A DNA stretch of 64,000 bases from Mycobacterium angelicum (GCF_002086155.1 NZ_MVHE01000001.1:1-64000), one strand, 5' to 3'; counted from the first letter of the stretch, positions 35,471 through 45,543 are shown. The notes: generated by a model not told the origin, from the letters alone. Translations and numbers: made by a program.

Positions 35471-36382
35471 TCATACCCAGATCGGGATAATCATCAGGTA
35501 CGCGGCAAAGCACGCGACGGTGAAAGGCACCAGTCTGCGGGGAAGCAACGTGGTGAACCCCACGTGCATGATGACACCGACAATGAAAGCGGCCCAGAAG
35601 ATTGCGGGAACAGGGGTCGCCAGTCCGAACGGCAGTAATGCCTCGGCGACAATGGTTCCCCACGTCGCCGGCGCCCATCGGCGTCGGCACACGTCGGCTG
35701 GCGCCTCGATGAGGTATTTCACCATAATCTTCGGGTAGTAAAATTCCCAGTGCCGCAAATACGGCCGGTTCATATAGAGGAACCGACTCGTTGCGACCAG
35801 TACATCGCTCGACCGGAACTGCAACGAACGCACCTTTGCATAGGCGCTGGCCCAGTAAACCTGGATCACGAGCAGCAAGGTTATCCATTTCGGCCACACC
35901 CAGGTGGTGGCGGTGTTGACCAGATTATGTCGACAGTCGGCGTTGACCAGGCACGATATCTGGTCAGGTCGCAAAATGTTGCCGCAACCCGAATCGACAC
36001 TGACAATAATGCAAGCCAGCATTAAAAAGATGATGTGGAATCTCCGGTCATAGCCGGCCTCCAAGGCGAACCAACCCGCCAGCACCAGTGCGCAGATCTG
36101 TGGCCCGATGTCGAGGATAAGGCCTGCGGCGGCGACCCATTTCGCCAGGTAGGCCGCCCGATATACCGCGACAGTGCGAAATAGCCCATGCGGATGAGCG
36201 CTCAGGTAGCGATACCGCGCAAAGCTACCCTCGTCGAGGAAGTGCCATGCGCCGCAAATTTGATCGGAAGTGAATTTCCACAGAACCGCGATCGCGATAC
36301 CGACACGGAAAAGATTGCTCGGCAAAGCCGGCACCCGCATATCGAACGCCGCTCGGACAGCATCAATCCACCAAATACCCAT
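35471..36382 (-). CDS. HTTM-like multi-spanning membrane protein
   Basis: 303 residues from ATG 36382, with about six to eight hydrophobic helices. Features resemble HTTM/SdpB-type membrane proteins (related to vitamin K-dependent carboxylase): an N-terminal NLFRVGIAIAVLWKFTSD, internal IQVYWASAYAKVRSLQFRSS and a C-terminal HVGFTTLLPRRLVPFTVACF. It overlaps the upstream gene by 20 bases, so the two are translated together. No catalytic motif can be confirmed. Function is unknown; roles in lipid or peptide modification have been suggested for relatives. Confidence 0.65.
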   Translation of the reverse strand: MGIWWIDAVRAAFDMRVPALPSNLFRVGIAIAVLWKFTSDQICGAWHFLDEGSFARYRYLSAHPHGLFRTVAVYRAAYLAKWVAAAGLILDIGPQICALVLAGWFALEAGYDRRFHIIFLMLACIIVSVDSGCGNILRPDQISCLVNADCRHNLVNTATTWVWPKWITLLLVIQVYWASAYAKVRSLQFRSSDVLVATSRFLYMNRPYLRHWEFYYPKIMVKYLIEAPADVCRRRWAPATWGTIVAEALLPFGLATPVPAIFWAAFIVGVIMHVGFTTLLPRRLVPFTVACFAAYLMIIPIWV

Positions 36383-36713
36383 CGACCACTCTCATCTCGT
36401 GCAATCCCTCAGCGTCGAGGATGACCAGCCGCCCATGGACATGCATCGATTTCACTTCGCGCAGAAAATCCAGGAACTGCTGTCCCCTATCCCGGGTCAG
36501 ATCGATTTCGGCAACGGTGACCGTGTAATCCCAAAAGTTGACTTTTTCTGGACCAGTCGGCGTTTCAGCAACCAACTCCCAAAAGCAGTAAGAAGGATCC
36601 GTAAACATCGGCCAAGAAAAGATTCCATTGCGAGTGATAAACCCGGCAATGACCATTCGAACCAGCAGTCCCGCGGTTACCAAGCAGGCGGTGACGGTCA
36701 GCACGGACGGCAT
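36363..36713 (-). CDS. Small membrane-anchored partner of the HTTM-like protein
   Basis: 116 residues with one N-terminal membrane helix (about 3-26, VLTVTACLVTAGLLVRMVIA). The outer domain reads GIFSWPMFTDPSYCFWELV and DYTVTVAEIDLTRDRGQQFL. The WPMF motif and a following beta-rich domain are seen in small proteins encoded beside HTTM genes. The 20-base overlap with the HTTM gene supports a two-protein complex. No enzymatic motif is visible. Confidence 0.6.
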   Translation of the reverse strand: MPSVLTVTACLVTAGLLVRMVIAGFITRNGIFSWPMFTDPSYCFWELVAETPTGPEKVNFWDYTVTVAEIDLTRDRGQQFLDFLREVKSMHVHGRLVILDAEGLHEMRVVDGYLVD

Positions 36714-36801
36714 GGCGGCCTTATGCTTTTCTTTCCTTTATGGTGGATTCTTGCTGATCTGGCAGCATACTCGGCGGGGCCTATTCGAGACACTGGAGGT
36801 C

Positions 36802-37593
36802 ATGGTTGTTGATCAAGACGGGATAGCGGCATTCGAATCGATCGCCGACATTTATGCCGCGTACCGACCGGGCTACCCACCGACTCTGTTCGAATCGATC
36901 GAGGAAATGACTGCCCGCCCGCTCCGTGCCGCCGAAGTGATCGACGTGGGCGCCGGAACAGGGATCGCGACCGGACTCCTCAAAGAGCGGTGCGCCCGGG
37001 TGGTCGCGGTAGAACCAGGCGCGGCCATGGCTACCCAACTTCGGCGGTTGTTGCCCGAGGTGCCGTTGATACGAGCAATCGGCGAAGCTTTACCCCTGAA
37101 AGCCGCTAGCGCCGACATCGTCACCTACGCCCAATCCTGGCACTGGACGGACCCAACGCGCTCGACAGCCGAGGCAATGCGGGTATTGCGCCCGGGCGGT
37201 GCATTGGTGTTGTTCTGGAACCTCCCCGACCGTGAGATCGAGTGGGTCGCCGAGCAGGAACGGCGCCTACTGCGCTATGCCCCGATTCCGACGTTTCCCG
37301 GAGCGCACCCCGGTTATGTTCGCCCGGGCGTCACTGTCGTCGATGTCGTGCGGCGTTGCCTTCCCAATACGCTCCCGGCCGTACGTCGCATTCACTGGAG
37401 CCGGTCGGTGCCTATTGAGGCTCATATAGCCTGTCTGACCAGTGGTTCCAATCTCGCGGCGCTTCCATCGGACATCTTGAGCCGGCTCATTGCCAACGAA
37501 CGAACGTCGTTGCTGGACATATTTCCGGGCGGCGTCGTCGATGAGGCCTACCTGGTAGAGCTGGTAGTCGTCCCCGCCAGTCGAGCGGTCTGA
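36802..37593 (+). CDS. Class I SAM-dependent methyltransferase
   Basis: 263 residues from ATG 36802, with GGAGGT immediately before it at short spacing. Motif I is EVIDVGAGTGIATGLL, motif II acidic residue lies in VVAVEPGAAMATQLRRL, and post-motif AQSWHWTDPTRS is typical of the UbiE/Methyltransf_11 group. It transfers a methyl group from SAM to an unknown small molecule. It is divergent from the HTTM operon. Upstream in-frame sequence overlaps that operon and is not used. Confidence 0.82.
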   Translation: MVVDQDGIAAFESIADIYAAYRPGYPPTLFESIEEMTARPLRAAEVIDVGAGTGIATGLLKERCARVVAVEPGAAMATQLRRLLPEVPLIRAIGEALPLKAASADIVTYAQSWHWTDPTRSTAEAMRVLRPGGALVLFWNLPDREIEWVAEQERRLLRYAPIPTFPGAHPGYVRPGVTVVDVVRRCLPNTLPAVRRIHWSRSVPIEAHIACLTSGSNLAALPSDILSRLIANERTSLLDIFPGGVVDEAYLVELVVVPASRAV

Positions 37594-37749
37594 CGCGAAC
37601 TCACATTCTCGCCCACGAGTAGCGATCTATCGCTGCAGTGCCCTGTCCCGGAGCAGGGCTGCAACTCACGCGTCCGGTATCCGTGCAGCTCGGGAGATCG
37701 CGCAGGCAATACGCTATGGCGGCAAGGACCACCAGAGAGGAGCGCCCAG

Positions 37750-38835
37750 ATGAACACATCATCGACGGCGATCGACCCGGAAGCGCCGGTGCTTGTCACG
37801 GGCGCCAGCGGCTACATCGGCAGCTGGATCGTCCGAGTACTCCTCGAAGCAGGACGCACGGTGCACGGCACGGTACGCAACCCGCAGAAGACTTCCGGTC
37901 TGGAACATCTGCACAAGCTTTCAGACGATCACCCAGGTCGGCTCCGACTGTTCAAGGCCGACCTGCTCGAACCCGCCAGCTTCGACGAGGCCATGGACGG
38001 ATGCGAACTCGTCATGCACACCGCATCGCCATTTCTGCTCACCGGGTTCAAGGACGCGCAGGAAGCGCTGGTGCGCCCGGCGCTGGAGGGCACCCGCAAC
38101 GTTCTGGACTCGGTCAACCGCACGCAATCCGTCAAGCGCGTGGTGCTGACCAGCAGCGTGGTGGCGATCTACGGCGACGCCCGTGAGTCTCGCGACGTCC
38201 CCGGCGGCATCTTCACCGACGAGCACTGGAACACCACCAGCAGCGTTGACCACCAGCCGTATCCGTACTCCAAGACGGTGGCCGAGCAGGAGGCCTGGAG
38301 TTACCAGAAGGCGCAGCAGCGCTGGGAGATGGTCACCATCCACCCCGGCCTGGTCCTCGGCCCTGCCCTGACCAGCGCCAGCGACTCGGCCAGCCTGAGC
38401 ACAATGAAGCAGTTCACCGACGGCACCCTGCTCACCGGAGCTCCAGCATTGAGCATGGGCGTGGTGGACGTGCGTGATGTCGCCGATGCTCACCTGCGTG
38501 CCGGGTTGACCCCCGAGGCCCACGGCCGCTACATCGTCAACGCGGATTCGCTCACTCTGCTAGAGATCGGCAAGATGCTGCGCCGCCGGTACGGCCCGCT
38601 CTATCCGTTCCCGAGGACGACGATACCCAAGGTGATAGTGAAGGCCATCGCACCCGTTGTGGGGCTGACGCGAAAGTTCGTCGACCGCAACGTGGGTCAC
38701 CCGCTGGCATTCGACAACCGCCGCAGCCGAGACGAGCTCGGACTGACGTATCGGCCGGTCGAGGAGACTGTTATCGAGCACTTCCAACAGATGCTCGATG
38801 ACGGTCTAGTCAGCCGCAGGCCCGGTGGCCACTGA
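37750..38835 (+). CDS. NAD(P)-dependent epimerase/reductase, extended SDR
   Basis: 361 residues from ATG 37750 with GAGAGGAG upstream. The Rossmann motif is VLVTGASGYIGSWIVRVLLE, and the catalytic YxxxK is in QPYPYSKTVAEQEAW, with Ser in VVLTSSVVAIYG. It resembles dihydroflavonol-4-reductase/3-beta-HSD-like SDRs of actinobacteria, which reduce ketones or aldehydes with NADPH. The substrate is not evident from context. Confidence 0.85.
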   Translation: MNTSSTAIDPEAPVLVTGASGYIGSWIVRVLLEAGRTVHGTVRNPQKTSGLEHLHKLSDDHPGRLRLFKADLLEPASFDEAMDGCELVMHTASPFLLTGFKDAQEALVRPALEGTRNVLDSVNRTQSVKRVVLTSSVVAIYGDARESRDVPGGIFTDEHWNTTSSVDHQPYPYSKTVAEQEAWSYQKAQQRWEMVTIHPGLVLGPALTSASDSASLSTMKQFTDGTLLTGAPALSMGVVDVRDVADAHLRAGLTPEAHGRYIVNADSLTLLEIGKMLRRRYGPLYPFPRTTIPKVIVKAIAPVVGLTRKFVDRNVGHPLAFDNRRSRDELGLTYRPVEETVIEHFQQMLDDGLVSRRPGGH

Positions 38836-38897
38836 CCGAGCGGATCGCGTACCTCGCGTCGTTTCCGACGCCACCTAGCTCATAGGCCTGGTCGTGG

Positions 38898-39269
38898 CTA
38901 CCTGACGTCGAGCAGGTCCACCACGAAGATCAGCGACTCGCCGGGCTTGATGACGCCACCGGCGCCACGCTCGCCGTAGGCGAGGTGGGCGGGGATGAGC
39001 AGCTGCCGGCGACCGCCGACCTTCATGCCCTGCACGCCCTGGTCCCAGCCCTGGATGACCTGGCCGACGCCGAGTTGGAACGTCAACGGGTCACCGCGGT
39101 TATAGGAAGCGTCGAACTCCTCGCCGGTGGAATGGGCCACGCCGACGTAGTGCACGACCACCGTGTTACCGGCGGTAGCCTCCGCGCCGTCGCCCTCGAT
39201 GACGTCAGTGATGACCAGGTCGGTGGGCGGCTCTCCGCCGGGGAAATCGATCTCGGGCTTTGCAGTCAT
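38898..39269 (-). CDS. FKBP-type peptidyl-prolyl cis-trans isomerase
   Basis: 123 residues from ATG 39269. The FKBP core is complete: VVVHYVGVAHSTGEEFDASY, GVGQVIQGWDQGVQGMKVGG, then RRQLLIPAHLAYG and ESLIFVVDLLDV. It catalyses prolyl isomerisation and may aid folding. No signal peptide, so it is cytoplasmic. It is followed on the same strand by no gene within reach and converges on the SDR gene. Confidence 0.92.
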   Translation of the reverse strand: MTAKPEIDFPGGEPPTDLVITDVIEGDGAEATAGNTVVVHYVGVAHSTGEEFDASYNRGDPLTFQLGVGQVIQGWDQGVQGMKVGGRRQLLIPAHLAYGERGAGGVIKPGESLIFVVDLLDVR

Positions 39270-39415
39270 GCTCACCACATTGGCAGATGGTCACCGGTCG
39301 TCTTGCCGACGGGTGGTCTCAAGACAGGCGTAGAGGGCCATCCTCGACCGCCGACTCTGGCGCTCGAGCGTGGTTCACGCTAAACAGGGTCGACGAGGAT
39401 TCGCGTGGCAGAGGA

Positions 39416-39462
39416 ATGCGGGTCTGACAACTCGATAACCGATTGACCGCCTTTACCCGCAT
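39416..39462 (-). terminator. Inverted repeat downstream of ssrA
   Basis: ATGCGGGT (39416-39423) and ACCCGCAT (39455-39462) form a perfect 8-bp inverted repeat starting 10 bases past the tmRNA 3' end. The loop is long (31 bases) and no U-tract is present, so terminator function is only a suggestion. Confidence 0.35.
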
Positions 39463-39471
39463 CTTTCTCAG

Positions 39472-39836
39472 TGGAGCTGCCGGGAATCGAACCCGGGTCC
39501 TACGGCATTCCCTCAAGGCTTCTCCGTGCGCAGTTCGCTATGTCTCTACTCGGATCTCCTGGTCACGCGAACTAGCCAGGATGACGATCCCAGTCGCTGT
39601 TGGTGTCCCGATGAGTCCCGCGACCGAACTCATCGGTGGATCCCTCTAGATGACGCCAGGGTCCGGGTCGAGGGCTTTCCCGGTCTGACGGACCTGCTGT
39701 CGCTTAGGCAGCGAGAGCGAAGTCGCGCTGAGTGTTCTCGGCGCTTAATTGGTTGCAACGACGCTTACGGTGGTCTCTTGCCTGCACCGGCACGCTTCCC
39801 TTGATTCGATGCGCGAAGTCGAAACCGTTCAGCCCC
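39472..39836 (-). ncRNA. ssrA: tmRNA (ssrA)
   Basis: On the minus strand the RNA starts GGGGCTGAACGGTTTCGACT and ends in the tRNA-like T-arm GGGTTCGATTCCCGG and acceptor CAGCTCCA, which pairs with the 5' GGGGCTG. CCA is not encoded in the DNA. The message part encodes the tag AENTQRDFALAA followed by TAA and lies near 39700-39745. It rescues stalled ribosomes with SmpB (gene at 41989-42468). The sequence follows the M. tuberculosis tmRNA closely except in the first tag codons and the adjacent loop. Confidence 0.96.
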
Positions 39837-40008
39837 TTGTCTGCAATATTGCGCATCCCCCCGCCGAATCTCGGCAGGACAACCCATCGTACGCCGCTAT
39901 CAACAACCGGCAACGCAATTAACTTCCCCACCCGCGGCGACCAAGACACCGGATACCCCCGATCTTGCGACGTCAGGGGTACCCCGTGTCACGGGGCTCG
40001 GCTGGTTA

Positions 40009-40971
40009 CTAGCCGATGCCGACCACCTCTTGGGCGATCGCGGCGACGCGCGTTTGTGCCGCCGAAATGATGCGCTGCCGGGCCTTGTGCGCCTCTTCGT
40101 AAGCGATGACCGTCCGCAAATCCTCAGGAGCACTGAGGTCCTTGACGGCAGCCACCGCGTCGGCCACGTTGAGCTCGTCGTATCCCTCGATGGGCAGTTC
40201 CGACGCGTCCAGCACGCCGGCAGCGGCTCGACCGGAGTGCAACACATTGGCGGTCCGGTCGGCCCCCTCGCTGCGGGTGACTTTCTCCGCCGCCTCGAGG
40301 GCCGCATCGCGTGAAGCAGCAAGCGCCTTCGCGGCAATCTCGGTGGCATTGCCGCCGCGTTGCACCAGGTCGTTAAACGCCGGGCCGGTGGACCGCAGCG
40401 TTTCCACGGCGCGGTCAAGCCCGCGAACCGACCATGAGACCGGCAGGTTGACCAATTTCACGGCAGTGCCGGCCGCCATCTGCAGCGGGGTGCGTCGCAG
40501 CGCCGCCGGGCCGCCGAGCGCATCCTCGGCGAGCACGGTCGTCAACCAGTCCACGGTTGCCGCGTGCGCCGTGATCAGGCGATCCGCCAGGTTCACGATG
40601 TCCGTCTGCTTCGCCGCCACGGCCAGCGCCTTGGCGTAGCGCGCTCGGTCCAGCAACTGGTCTTCGAGGGCCAGGTCACCGAGCAGCGCCTCGTCGAACG
40701 GCTCGGCCTGTTCGGTCAGCGCCTTAACCGCCGCGGCGGCGCGGCCCAGGAACGGGCCGATCACGTCGGGATAGCCACCCAGATCGCGGATCGCGCCCTC
40801 GATGGCTTCCGCGCGCTCGCGGCCGTTCTTCGCATTTTGTGAAAGTTCGCGGCGCACCGCCTCAGTGCGGGCTTGAACGATGCGGGTTTCCGCGATCTGG
40901 ATTTCGGTATTGGTCAGGTCGAGCAGAGTCCGCAGTTGCGCAAGCAACCTGGTCACATCGGGTGCGGTCAT
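40009..40971 (-). CDS. Ferritin-like-fold conserved mycobacterial protein
   Basis: 320 residues from ATG 40971, preceded by AAGGAGG. It is almost wholly helical: RLLAQLRTLLDLTNTEIQIA begins a four-helix bundle (about 1-165) with Asp/Glu residues, followed by a second helical half (LQMAAGTAVKLVNLPVSWSV). It is reminiscent of ferritin-like proteins, but clear ExxH metal pairs are not visible. No signal peptide or membrane helix is certain. Function is unknown. Confidence 0.7.
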   Translation of the reverse strand: MTAPDVTRLLAQLRTLLDLTNTEIQIAETRIVQARTEAVRRELSQNAKNGRERAEAIEGAIRDLGGYPDVIGPFLGRAAAAVKALTEQAEPFDEALLGDLALEDQLLDRARYAKALAVAAKQTDIVNLADRLITAHAATVDWLTTVLAEDALGGPAALRRTPLQMAAGTAVKLVNLPVSWSVRGLDRAVETLRSTGPAFNDLVQRGGNATEIAAKALAASRDAALEAAEKVTRSEGADRTANVLHSGRAAAGVLDASELPIEGYDELNVADAVAAVKDLSAPEDLRTVIAYEEAHKARQRIISAAQTRVAAIAQEVVGIG

Positions 40972-41121
40972 AACTAGTTGACCTCCTTGCAGTCGGTGGT
41001 GATTCGGCGCGAGGCGCGCCCCATGACATCACGGCTACCCATAGCCGCCGGAAAATCAACATCGCCGGGTTGAGGGTGACCCATCTCCCCCCGGTCGGCC
41101 GGCCCGGACCGAAATAGTTAC

Positions 41122-41967
41122 TTAGATAACGAAGTTGAGCCGTTCGACGATCTGACCAGCAAGGTCCTTGTCGCCCTCCAGCTCGACAGACTGGCCGCGT
41201 GCGGGGCATAACGGCCGCCCGCCGGCAAGCCTGCTGAACTGCAAAGCGTCCACCCGGATCGTCGCCGTCGGCCCCAGCGCGCCGAAGTCGTCGACCAGCT
41301 GCGCACGACCGTGTACCGAAACGCGGATATCGCGGGCCAACGGGCCGGTCAGGGAGAACAGCACGCGCGAACCCTCGGGCGCTCCGGCCCGCTTACCGAC
41401 GACGAAGCCGATGGTGGACGCGACCTCATCAAGGGCCAGCCTCGATGCGGCGCCTTCGAGTTGCGCATCAGACGACGGCCGCCCCAGCCCCACCCTGATG
41501 TCCTGCTCGTGCATCCAACAATCGAAGGCGCGCACCCGCATGAACCGGCCGTAGCTGTCCGGGCCCGCGGGCGTGGGCGTCACGGCGTTCCATTCGTCGT
41601 CGGACAGGGCCCGCAGTACCTCTCGGCGGCTACTCGTCACGTCGCGGAACCGCTGCAGCACGTCGGCGCCCGATTCGCCACTGAGATGACGGACCCAGCA
41701 CTCGTTCATCGCTCCGATATCGTTGCGCACGTGCTCGAGCGTCTTGACGTCAATGTCCGGTTGCGGGGGCGCGATGCCGGCCAGGAACGACTCGGTCCCG
41801 ATCATGTGCGACACCACCGCCTTGACGTCCCAGCCGGGCAGCGCACTCGCCGCCTGCCAGTCCGCCTCTGGCAGACCGTCCAACAACTCATCCAGTGAAT
41901 CCCACACGGCGAAAAGCCCATCGAGCACGTCGGATTTGTCGAGTTTGGTGACGGGACGCTCGGCCAT
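41122..41967 (-). CDS. Mycothiol-dependent maleylpyruvate isomerase-like protein
   Basis: 281 residues from ATG 41967. The N-terminal DinB/MDMPI domain contains ALPGWDVKAVVSHMIGTESF and a metal-ligand pair in RAFDCWMHEQDIRVGLGRPS. The C-terminal SCP2-like domain has DIRVSVHGRAQLVDDFGALG and a sterol-carrier-like end. It occupies the position of Rv3099c next to smpB in M. tuberculosis. A role in mycothiol-linked detoxification is suggested by the family only. Confidence 0.8.
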   Translation of the reverse strand: MAERPVTKLDKSDVLDGLFAVWDSLDELLDGLPEADWQAASALPGWDVKAVVSHMIGTESFLAGIAPPQPDIDVKTLEHVRNDIGAMNECWVRHLSGESGADVLQRFRDVTSSRREVLRALSDDEWNAVTPTPAGPDSYGRFMRVRAFDCWMHEQDIRVGLGRPSSDAQLEGAASRLALDEVASTIGFVVGKRAGAPEGSRVLFSLTGPLARDIRVSVHGRAQLVDDFGALGPTATIRVDALQFSRLAGGRPLCPARGQSVELEGDKDLAGQIVERLNFVI

Positions 41968-41988
41968 GGTCGAAATAGTAGGCCCGCG

Positions 41989-42468
41989 TCACATGCCCTT
42001 CGCGCGACGGCCCAGCTCGCGCAGCACTTCGCGCTGCGCGTCGCGGCGGGCCATGTCCTGGCGCTTGTCGTGGGCTTGCTTACCGCGCGCCAACGCGAGT
42101 TCGACCTTGACCTTGCCCTCGGTGAAATACAGCGACAACGGCACCAGCGCGAAGTTGCCCTCGCGGATCTTGCCGATCAGGGTGTCGATCTGACGGCGGT
42201 GCAACAGCAACTTGCGGTTGCGCCGCGGTTCGTGGTTGGTCCAACTGCCGTGCTGGTACTCCGGGATGTGCAGGTTGCGCAGCCATATTTCGCCGTCATC
42301 GACCGTGGCGAATGCGTCGACGAGGGAGGCGTGCCCCTCCCGCAGGCTTTTCACCTCGGTGCCCTGCAGCGCGACACCGGCCTCGTACACCTCGATGATC
42401 GAGTAGTTGTGCCGGGCTTTGCGATTGCTGGCGACGACCTGCCGGCCACCGAGCGCCTTCTTGGCCAC
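41989..42468 (-). CDS. smpB: SsrA-binding protein SmpB
   Basis: 159 residues from GTG 42468, three bases after the ftsX stop. The OB-fold core has [40 protein letters not shown] and [20 protein letters not shown]. The basic C-terminal tail is [19 protein letters not shown], which folds in the ribosomal mRNA channel. It binds tmRNA (ssrA, 2.2 kb away) to free stalled ribosomes. It is the last gene of the ftsE-ftsX-smpB operon. Confidence 0.97.
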   Translation of the reverse strand: MAKKALGGRQVVASNRKARHNYSIIEVYEAGVALQGTEVKSLREGHASLVDAFATVDDGEIWLRNLHIPEYQHGSWTNHEPRRNRKLLLHRRQIDTLIGKIREGNFALVPLSLYFTEGKVKVELALARGKQAHDKRQDMARRDAQREVLRELGRRAKGM

Positions 42469-42470
42469 CG

Positions 42471-43364
42471 CTACCGCCGCACGTAGAGGCGCAACGTCAC
42501 GTATGCGGTCACCCCGGCCATCGCCACACCCACCAACAGCAGGAACGGCGAGATGTACAGGATGTCGGCATAGTCGACGCGGGCGATCAGATTGGCTTGA
42601 TAGAACTGGTTCAGCGCGTTGTCCAGGAACAGCGCGCGCACCAATGCCAAGCCGCCGATGGCGATGGCGACGCCGATCGTGGCCGCCAGCGTCGCCTCCA
42701 CCAGGAACGGCAATTGCGTATACCAGCGGCTGGCTCCGACCAGACGCATGATGCCTATCTCGGTGCGCCGCGTATAAGCGGCCACCTGGACCATGTTCGC
42801 GATCAACAGAATGGCCCCGATGGCCTGGACCAGCGCGACGGCGAACGCGGCTTTGCTCAACCCGTCCAGCACGGCGAACAGCCGGTCGATCAGATCCTTC
42901 TGATTGAGCACCGAAAGGACACCCGGCTGGCCCTGCATGGCCGAGTCGAAATCCTTGTGCTGTTCGGGGTTGTCCAGCTTGACGATGAACGACGCGGGAA
43001 AGGAATCTTTGCCGGCGACGTCTTTATATTGCGGGAATTTGCGGATGGCGTCGTCATAGGCCTGTTGACGGTTGAGGAACCGCACCGATTTGACGTCGGT
43101 TCGCTTCTCGATCTTCTCCCGTAGCGCCTTGCACGGGTTGGTGTCGCAGGACGGGTCGTTGGCCGACACGTCGTCGGTGAGGAACACCTGCGTCTCGACG
43201 CGGTCGAGGTAGATGGCGCGGGAGTGGTCGGCCAACAGCACCACCAGCAGGCCGCCCCCGAACAGGCCGATCGAGATCGCAGTGGTCAGAATCATCGCGA
43301 TCGTCATGGTGACATTGCGACGAAAGCCGGTGAGGACCTCGTTGAGCAGGAATCCGAAGCGCAC
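42471..43364 (-). CDS. ftsX: Cell division protein FtsX
   Basis: 297 residues from GTG 43364, directly after the ftsE stop (TAA GTG). One N-terminal membrane helix ([20 protein letters not shown]), a large outer domain (about 45-165) containing two Cys ([15 protein letters not shown]), then three C-terminal membrane helices of the FtsX/MacB fold. With FtsE it forms an ABC-type complex that activates the peptidoglycan hydrolase RipC at the division site in mycobacteria. Confidence 0.97.
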   Translation of the reverse strand: MRFGFLLNEVLTGFRRNVTMTIAMILTTAISIGLFGGGLLVVLLADHSRAIYLDRVETQVFLTDDVSANDPSCDTNPCKALREKIEKRTDVKSVRFLNRQQAYDDAIRKFPQYKDVAGKDSFPASFIVKLDNPEQHKDFDSAMQGQPGVLSVLNQKDLIDRLFAVLDGLSKAAFAVALVQAIGAILLIANMVQVAAYTRRTEIGIMRLVGASRWYTQLPFLVEATLAATIGVAIAIGGLALVRALFLDNALNQFYQANLIARVDYADILYISPFLLLVGVAMAGVTAYVTLRLYVRR

Positions 43365-44054
43365 TTAGCGATCCATCCCGTAGACGCCGCGCTGTTCGTC
43401 GCGAACCAGCCTGCCCAGGGAGAGTTCGACCACTCGCTGCCGCATCGAGTCGACGATGTGGTGGTCGTGTGTGGCCATCAACACCGTCGTTCCGGTGCGG
43501 TTGATCCGCTCCAACAAATCCATGATGTCCTTACTGGTATCTGGGTCGAGGTTGCCGGTGGGCTCGTCGGCCAGCAGTACCAGCGGCCGGTTGACAAAGG
43601 CGCGGGCGATCGCGACGCGCTGCTGCTCGCCGCCGGACAGCTCGTTGGGCAACCGGTTGGCCTTGCCGGACAGACCGACCGTCTCGAGCACTTCGGGCAC
43701 CACGCGATTGATCGCTTCGGTGCGTTTGCCGATGACCTCGAGCGCGAAGGCCACATTGTCGTACACCGTCTTTTGCTGCAGTAGCCGGAAGTCCTGGAAA
43801 ACGCAGCCGATCACCTGGCGCAGCTTCGGCACGTTGCGGCTACGCAGCTTGTTGACATGAAACTTCGAGACCCGGATTTCGCCGGTGGTCGGGGTTTCCG
43901 CGGCCAGCAGCAGCCGCATGAACGTCGACTTGCCCGAACCGGACGGGCCGATCAAAAAGACGAACTCACCCTTGTCGATCTTGACGTTGACGTCATCCAG
44001 CGCCGGACGTGCCGACGATTTGTACTGCTTGGTGACATGGTCCAGGGTGATCAT
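43365..44054 (-). CDS. ftsE: Cell division ATP-binding protein FtsE
   Basis: 229 residues from ATG 44054, the normal FtsE length; in-frame sequence further upstream overlaps the proline-rich gene's region and is not FtsE. Walker A is [20 protein letters not shown], the Q-loop is [10 protein letters not shown], the signature is [20 protein letters not shown], and Walker B is [13 protein letters not shown]. It powers FtsX at the division site. Adjacent to ftsX with no gap. Confidence 0.97.
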   Translation of the reverse strand: MITLDHVTKQYKSSARPALDDVNVKIDKGEFVFLIGPSGSGKSTFMRLLLAAETPTTGEIRVSKFHVNKLRSRNVPKLRQVIGCVFQDFRLLQQKTVYDNVAFALEVIGKRTEAINRVVPEVLETVGLSGKANRLPNELSGGEQQRVAIARAFVNRPLVLLADEPTGNLDPDTSKDIMDLLERINRTGTTVLMATHDHHIVDSMRQRVVELSLGRLVRDEQRGVYGMDR

Positions 44055-44098
44055 CACGGAGCGCCAGTTTAGCGGTGAGTTTCGGGGTCCAGCGAAAT

Positions 44099-44569
44099 TC
44101 AGCTGGCCGGGGGCGTCGGAGTGGGCGATGGGCCCGGCCCGGGCAGCGGCGGCTGAGCGGGCGAGGGGGTCGGCGCCGGGGTGGTCGATGGCGGGCAGAA
44201 CGGCGGCGGCAACAGACACGGCGGTCCCGGGGGCGCCGTGGTCGTGGTGGTCGTCGGGCTGGGTGTGGTCACCGTGGTGGTGGGCGTGGGCGTCGGAATT
44301 CTGGTGACCGGAGGCGCCGGCTGCTCCACCCGGGTGCGCGGCACCCAGGTGTAGTTCGGGTCGGGGACGAAACCGGGCGGTACCACCTGAGGCGGCGTGC
44401 CCGGACGCGCCGGTTCATGCGGCTTGTACGTGTCGTAGGTCCACCACACGGCCAGGAACGCCAGGATCAGCACCAGCGTCGAAGTGCGGACCCGGCCGCC
44501 GAAGACGTGGCTAGGCCAGCGGCGTTCCCCATCTTCGGGGCGCCCCCTGATGAGGCTCATCAGATTCAC
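44099..44569 (-). CDS. Proline/threonine-rich membrane protein (Rv3103c-like)
   Basis: 156 residues from GTG 44569, which overlaps the MscS-channel stop as GTGA. One membrane helix ([17 protein letters not shown], about 29-46) follows a short cytoplasmic N-terminus. The outer part begins with [12 protein letters not shown] and becomes Pro/Thr-rich low complexity ([20 protein letters not shown]), likely an extended wall-spanning stalk. The position matches Rv3103c of M. tuberculosis. Function is unknown; co-expression with ftsEX suggests an envelope role. Confidence 0.8.
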   Translation of the reverse strand: MNLMSLIRGRPEDGERRWPSHVFGGRVRTSTLVLILAFLAVWWTYDTYKPHEPARPGTPPQVVPPGFVPDPNYTWVPRTRVEQPAPPVTRIPTPTPTTTVTTPSPTTTTTTAPPGPPCLLPPPFCPPSTTPAPTPSPAQPPLPGPGPSPTPTPPAS

Positions 44570-45543
44570 TGCTGCTTCACCGTATCCGGGGTTTTCTCCT
44601 CGCCCGCCTCACCCTGAGGGACGGCGGCGGCGTCGACGACACCGACGGTCGCGTCGGCGGCGGTCACGATTCCGGCGCGGGCGAGCGCCCGGATGACGAG
44701 CACCCGTAACTGCCGGCCCGCCTCGAATTGCTTACCCGGCAGCGTGCGAGCTACCAGCCGCAGGGTGACCGTGTCGATTTCGATGCTCTCCACACCCATC
44801 ACGGTGGGCGAATCCAACAGCAACTCCCCCAGCACCGCGTCGTCGAGCGCGCGCTCACACTCCTGGTGCAAGACGTCGTTGACACGGTTGAGGTCGGCGC
44901 TGGTCGACACCGGGATGTCGACGACCGCGCGTGCCCAGTCCTTGGAGAGATTGACCGATTTGACGATTTGGCCGTTGGGAACGGTGAACACCTCGCCGTC
45001 GGCAGAACGCAGCCTGGTCACTCGCAACGTCACGTTCTCGACGGTGCCGCTCGCATCCGTCGGCGACCCCACGATGGTGAGCCGGACCAGGTCACCGAAG
45101 CCGTACTGGCGCTCGGCGATGATGAAGAAGCCGGCGAGCAGGTCTTTGACCAGCTGCTGAGCGCCGAAGCCCAGCGCCGCGCCGACCACCGTCGCCGGCG
45201 CGATCAGGCCACCCACCGAAAGTTGCAGAACGCTGGCGATCTGCATCGCCACCACGATGGCGATGAGCACGATCGACACCCAGGAGATCACCGACGCGAC
45301 GGCCTGGCGGTGCTTCGTTGCCTCCGAGCGCACCAAGGCGTCGCTCTCGGCGAAGCCCTCGTCGAGCTGTTTTGTAATCCGTTGTGCCACCCAGTTGACC
45401 AGGCGGGCAGCCAGCACCGCTGCGATCAGCAGCATGACGATTCGCAGACCCCTGGTGATGATCCACTCACCGATTTCGCCGCGCCAGAAGTCATGCCAGC
45501 GCCGCATCGCAGATACCGCTAGAACCGTGGTGTTAGTCGTCAT
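44566..45543 (-). CDS. MscS-family mechanosensitive ion channel
   Basis: 325 residues from ATG 45543. Membrane helices at about 30-50, 85-105 and the pore helix ([20 protein letters not shown]) are followed by the beta domain ([39 protein letters not shown]), the hallmark of MscS. It should release solutes on hypo-osmotic shock. It overlaps prfB by 11 bases and the proline-rich gene by 4, placing it in a long prfB-mscS-Rv3103c-like chain. Confidence 0.92.
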   Translation of the reverse strand: MTTNTTVLAVSAMRRWHDFWRGEIGEWIITRGLRIVMLLIAAVLAARLVNWVAQRITKQLDEGFAESDALVRSEATKHRQAVASVISWVSIVLIAIVVAMQIASVLQLSVGGLIAPATVVGAALGFGAQQLVKDLLAGFFIIAERQYGFGDLVRLTIVGSPTDASGTVENVTLRVTRLRSADGEVFTVPNGQIVKSVNLSKDWARAVVDIPVSTSADLNRVNDVLHQECERALDDAVLGELLLDSPTVMGVESIEIDTVTLRLVARTLPGKQFEAGRQLRVLVIRALARAGIVTAADATVGVVDAAAVPQGEAGEEKTPDTVKQQ

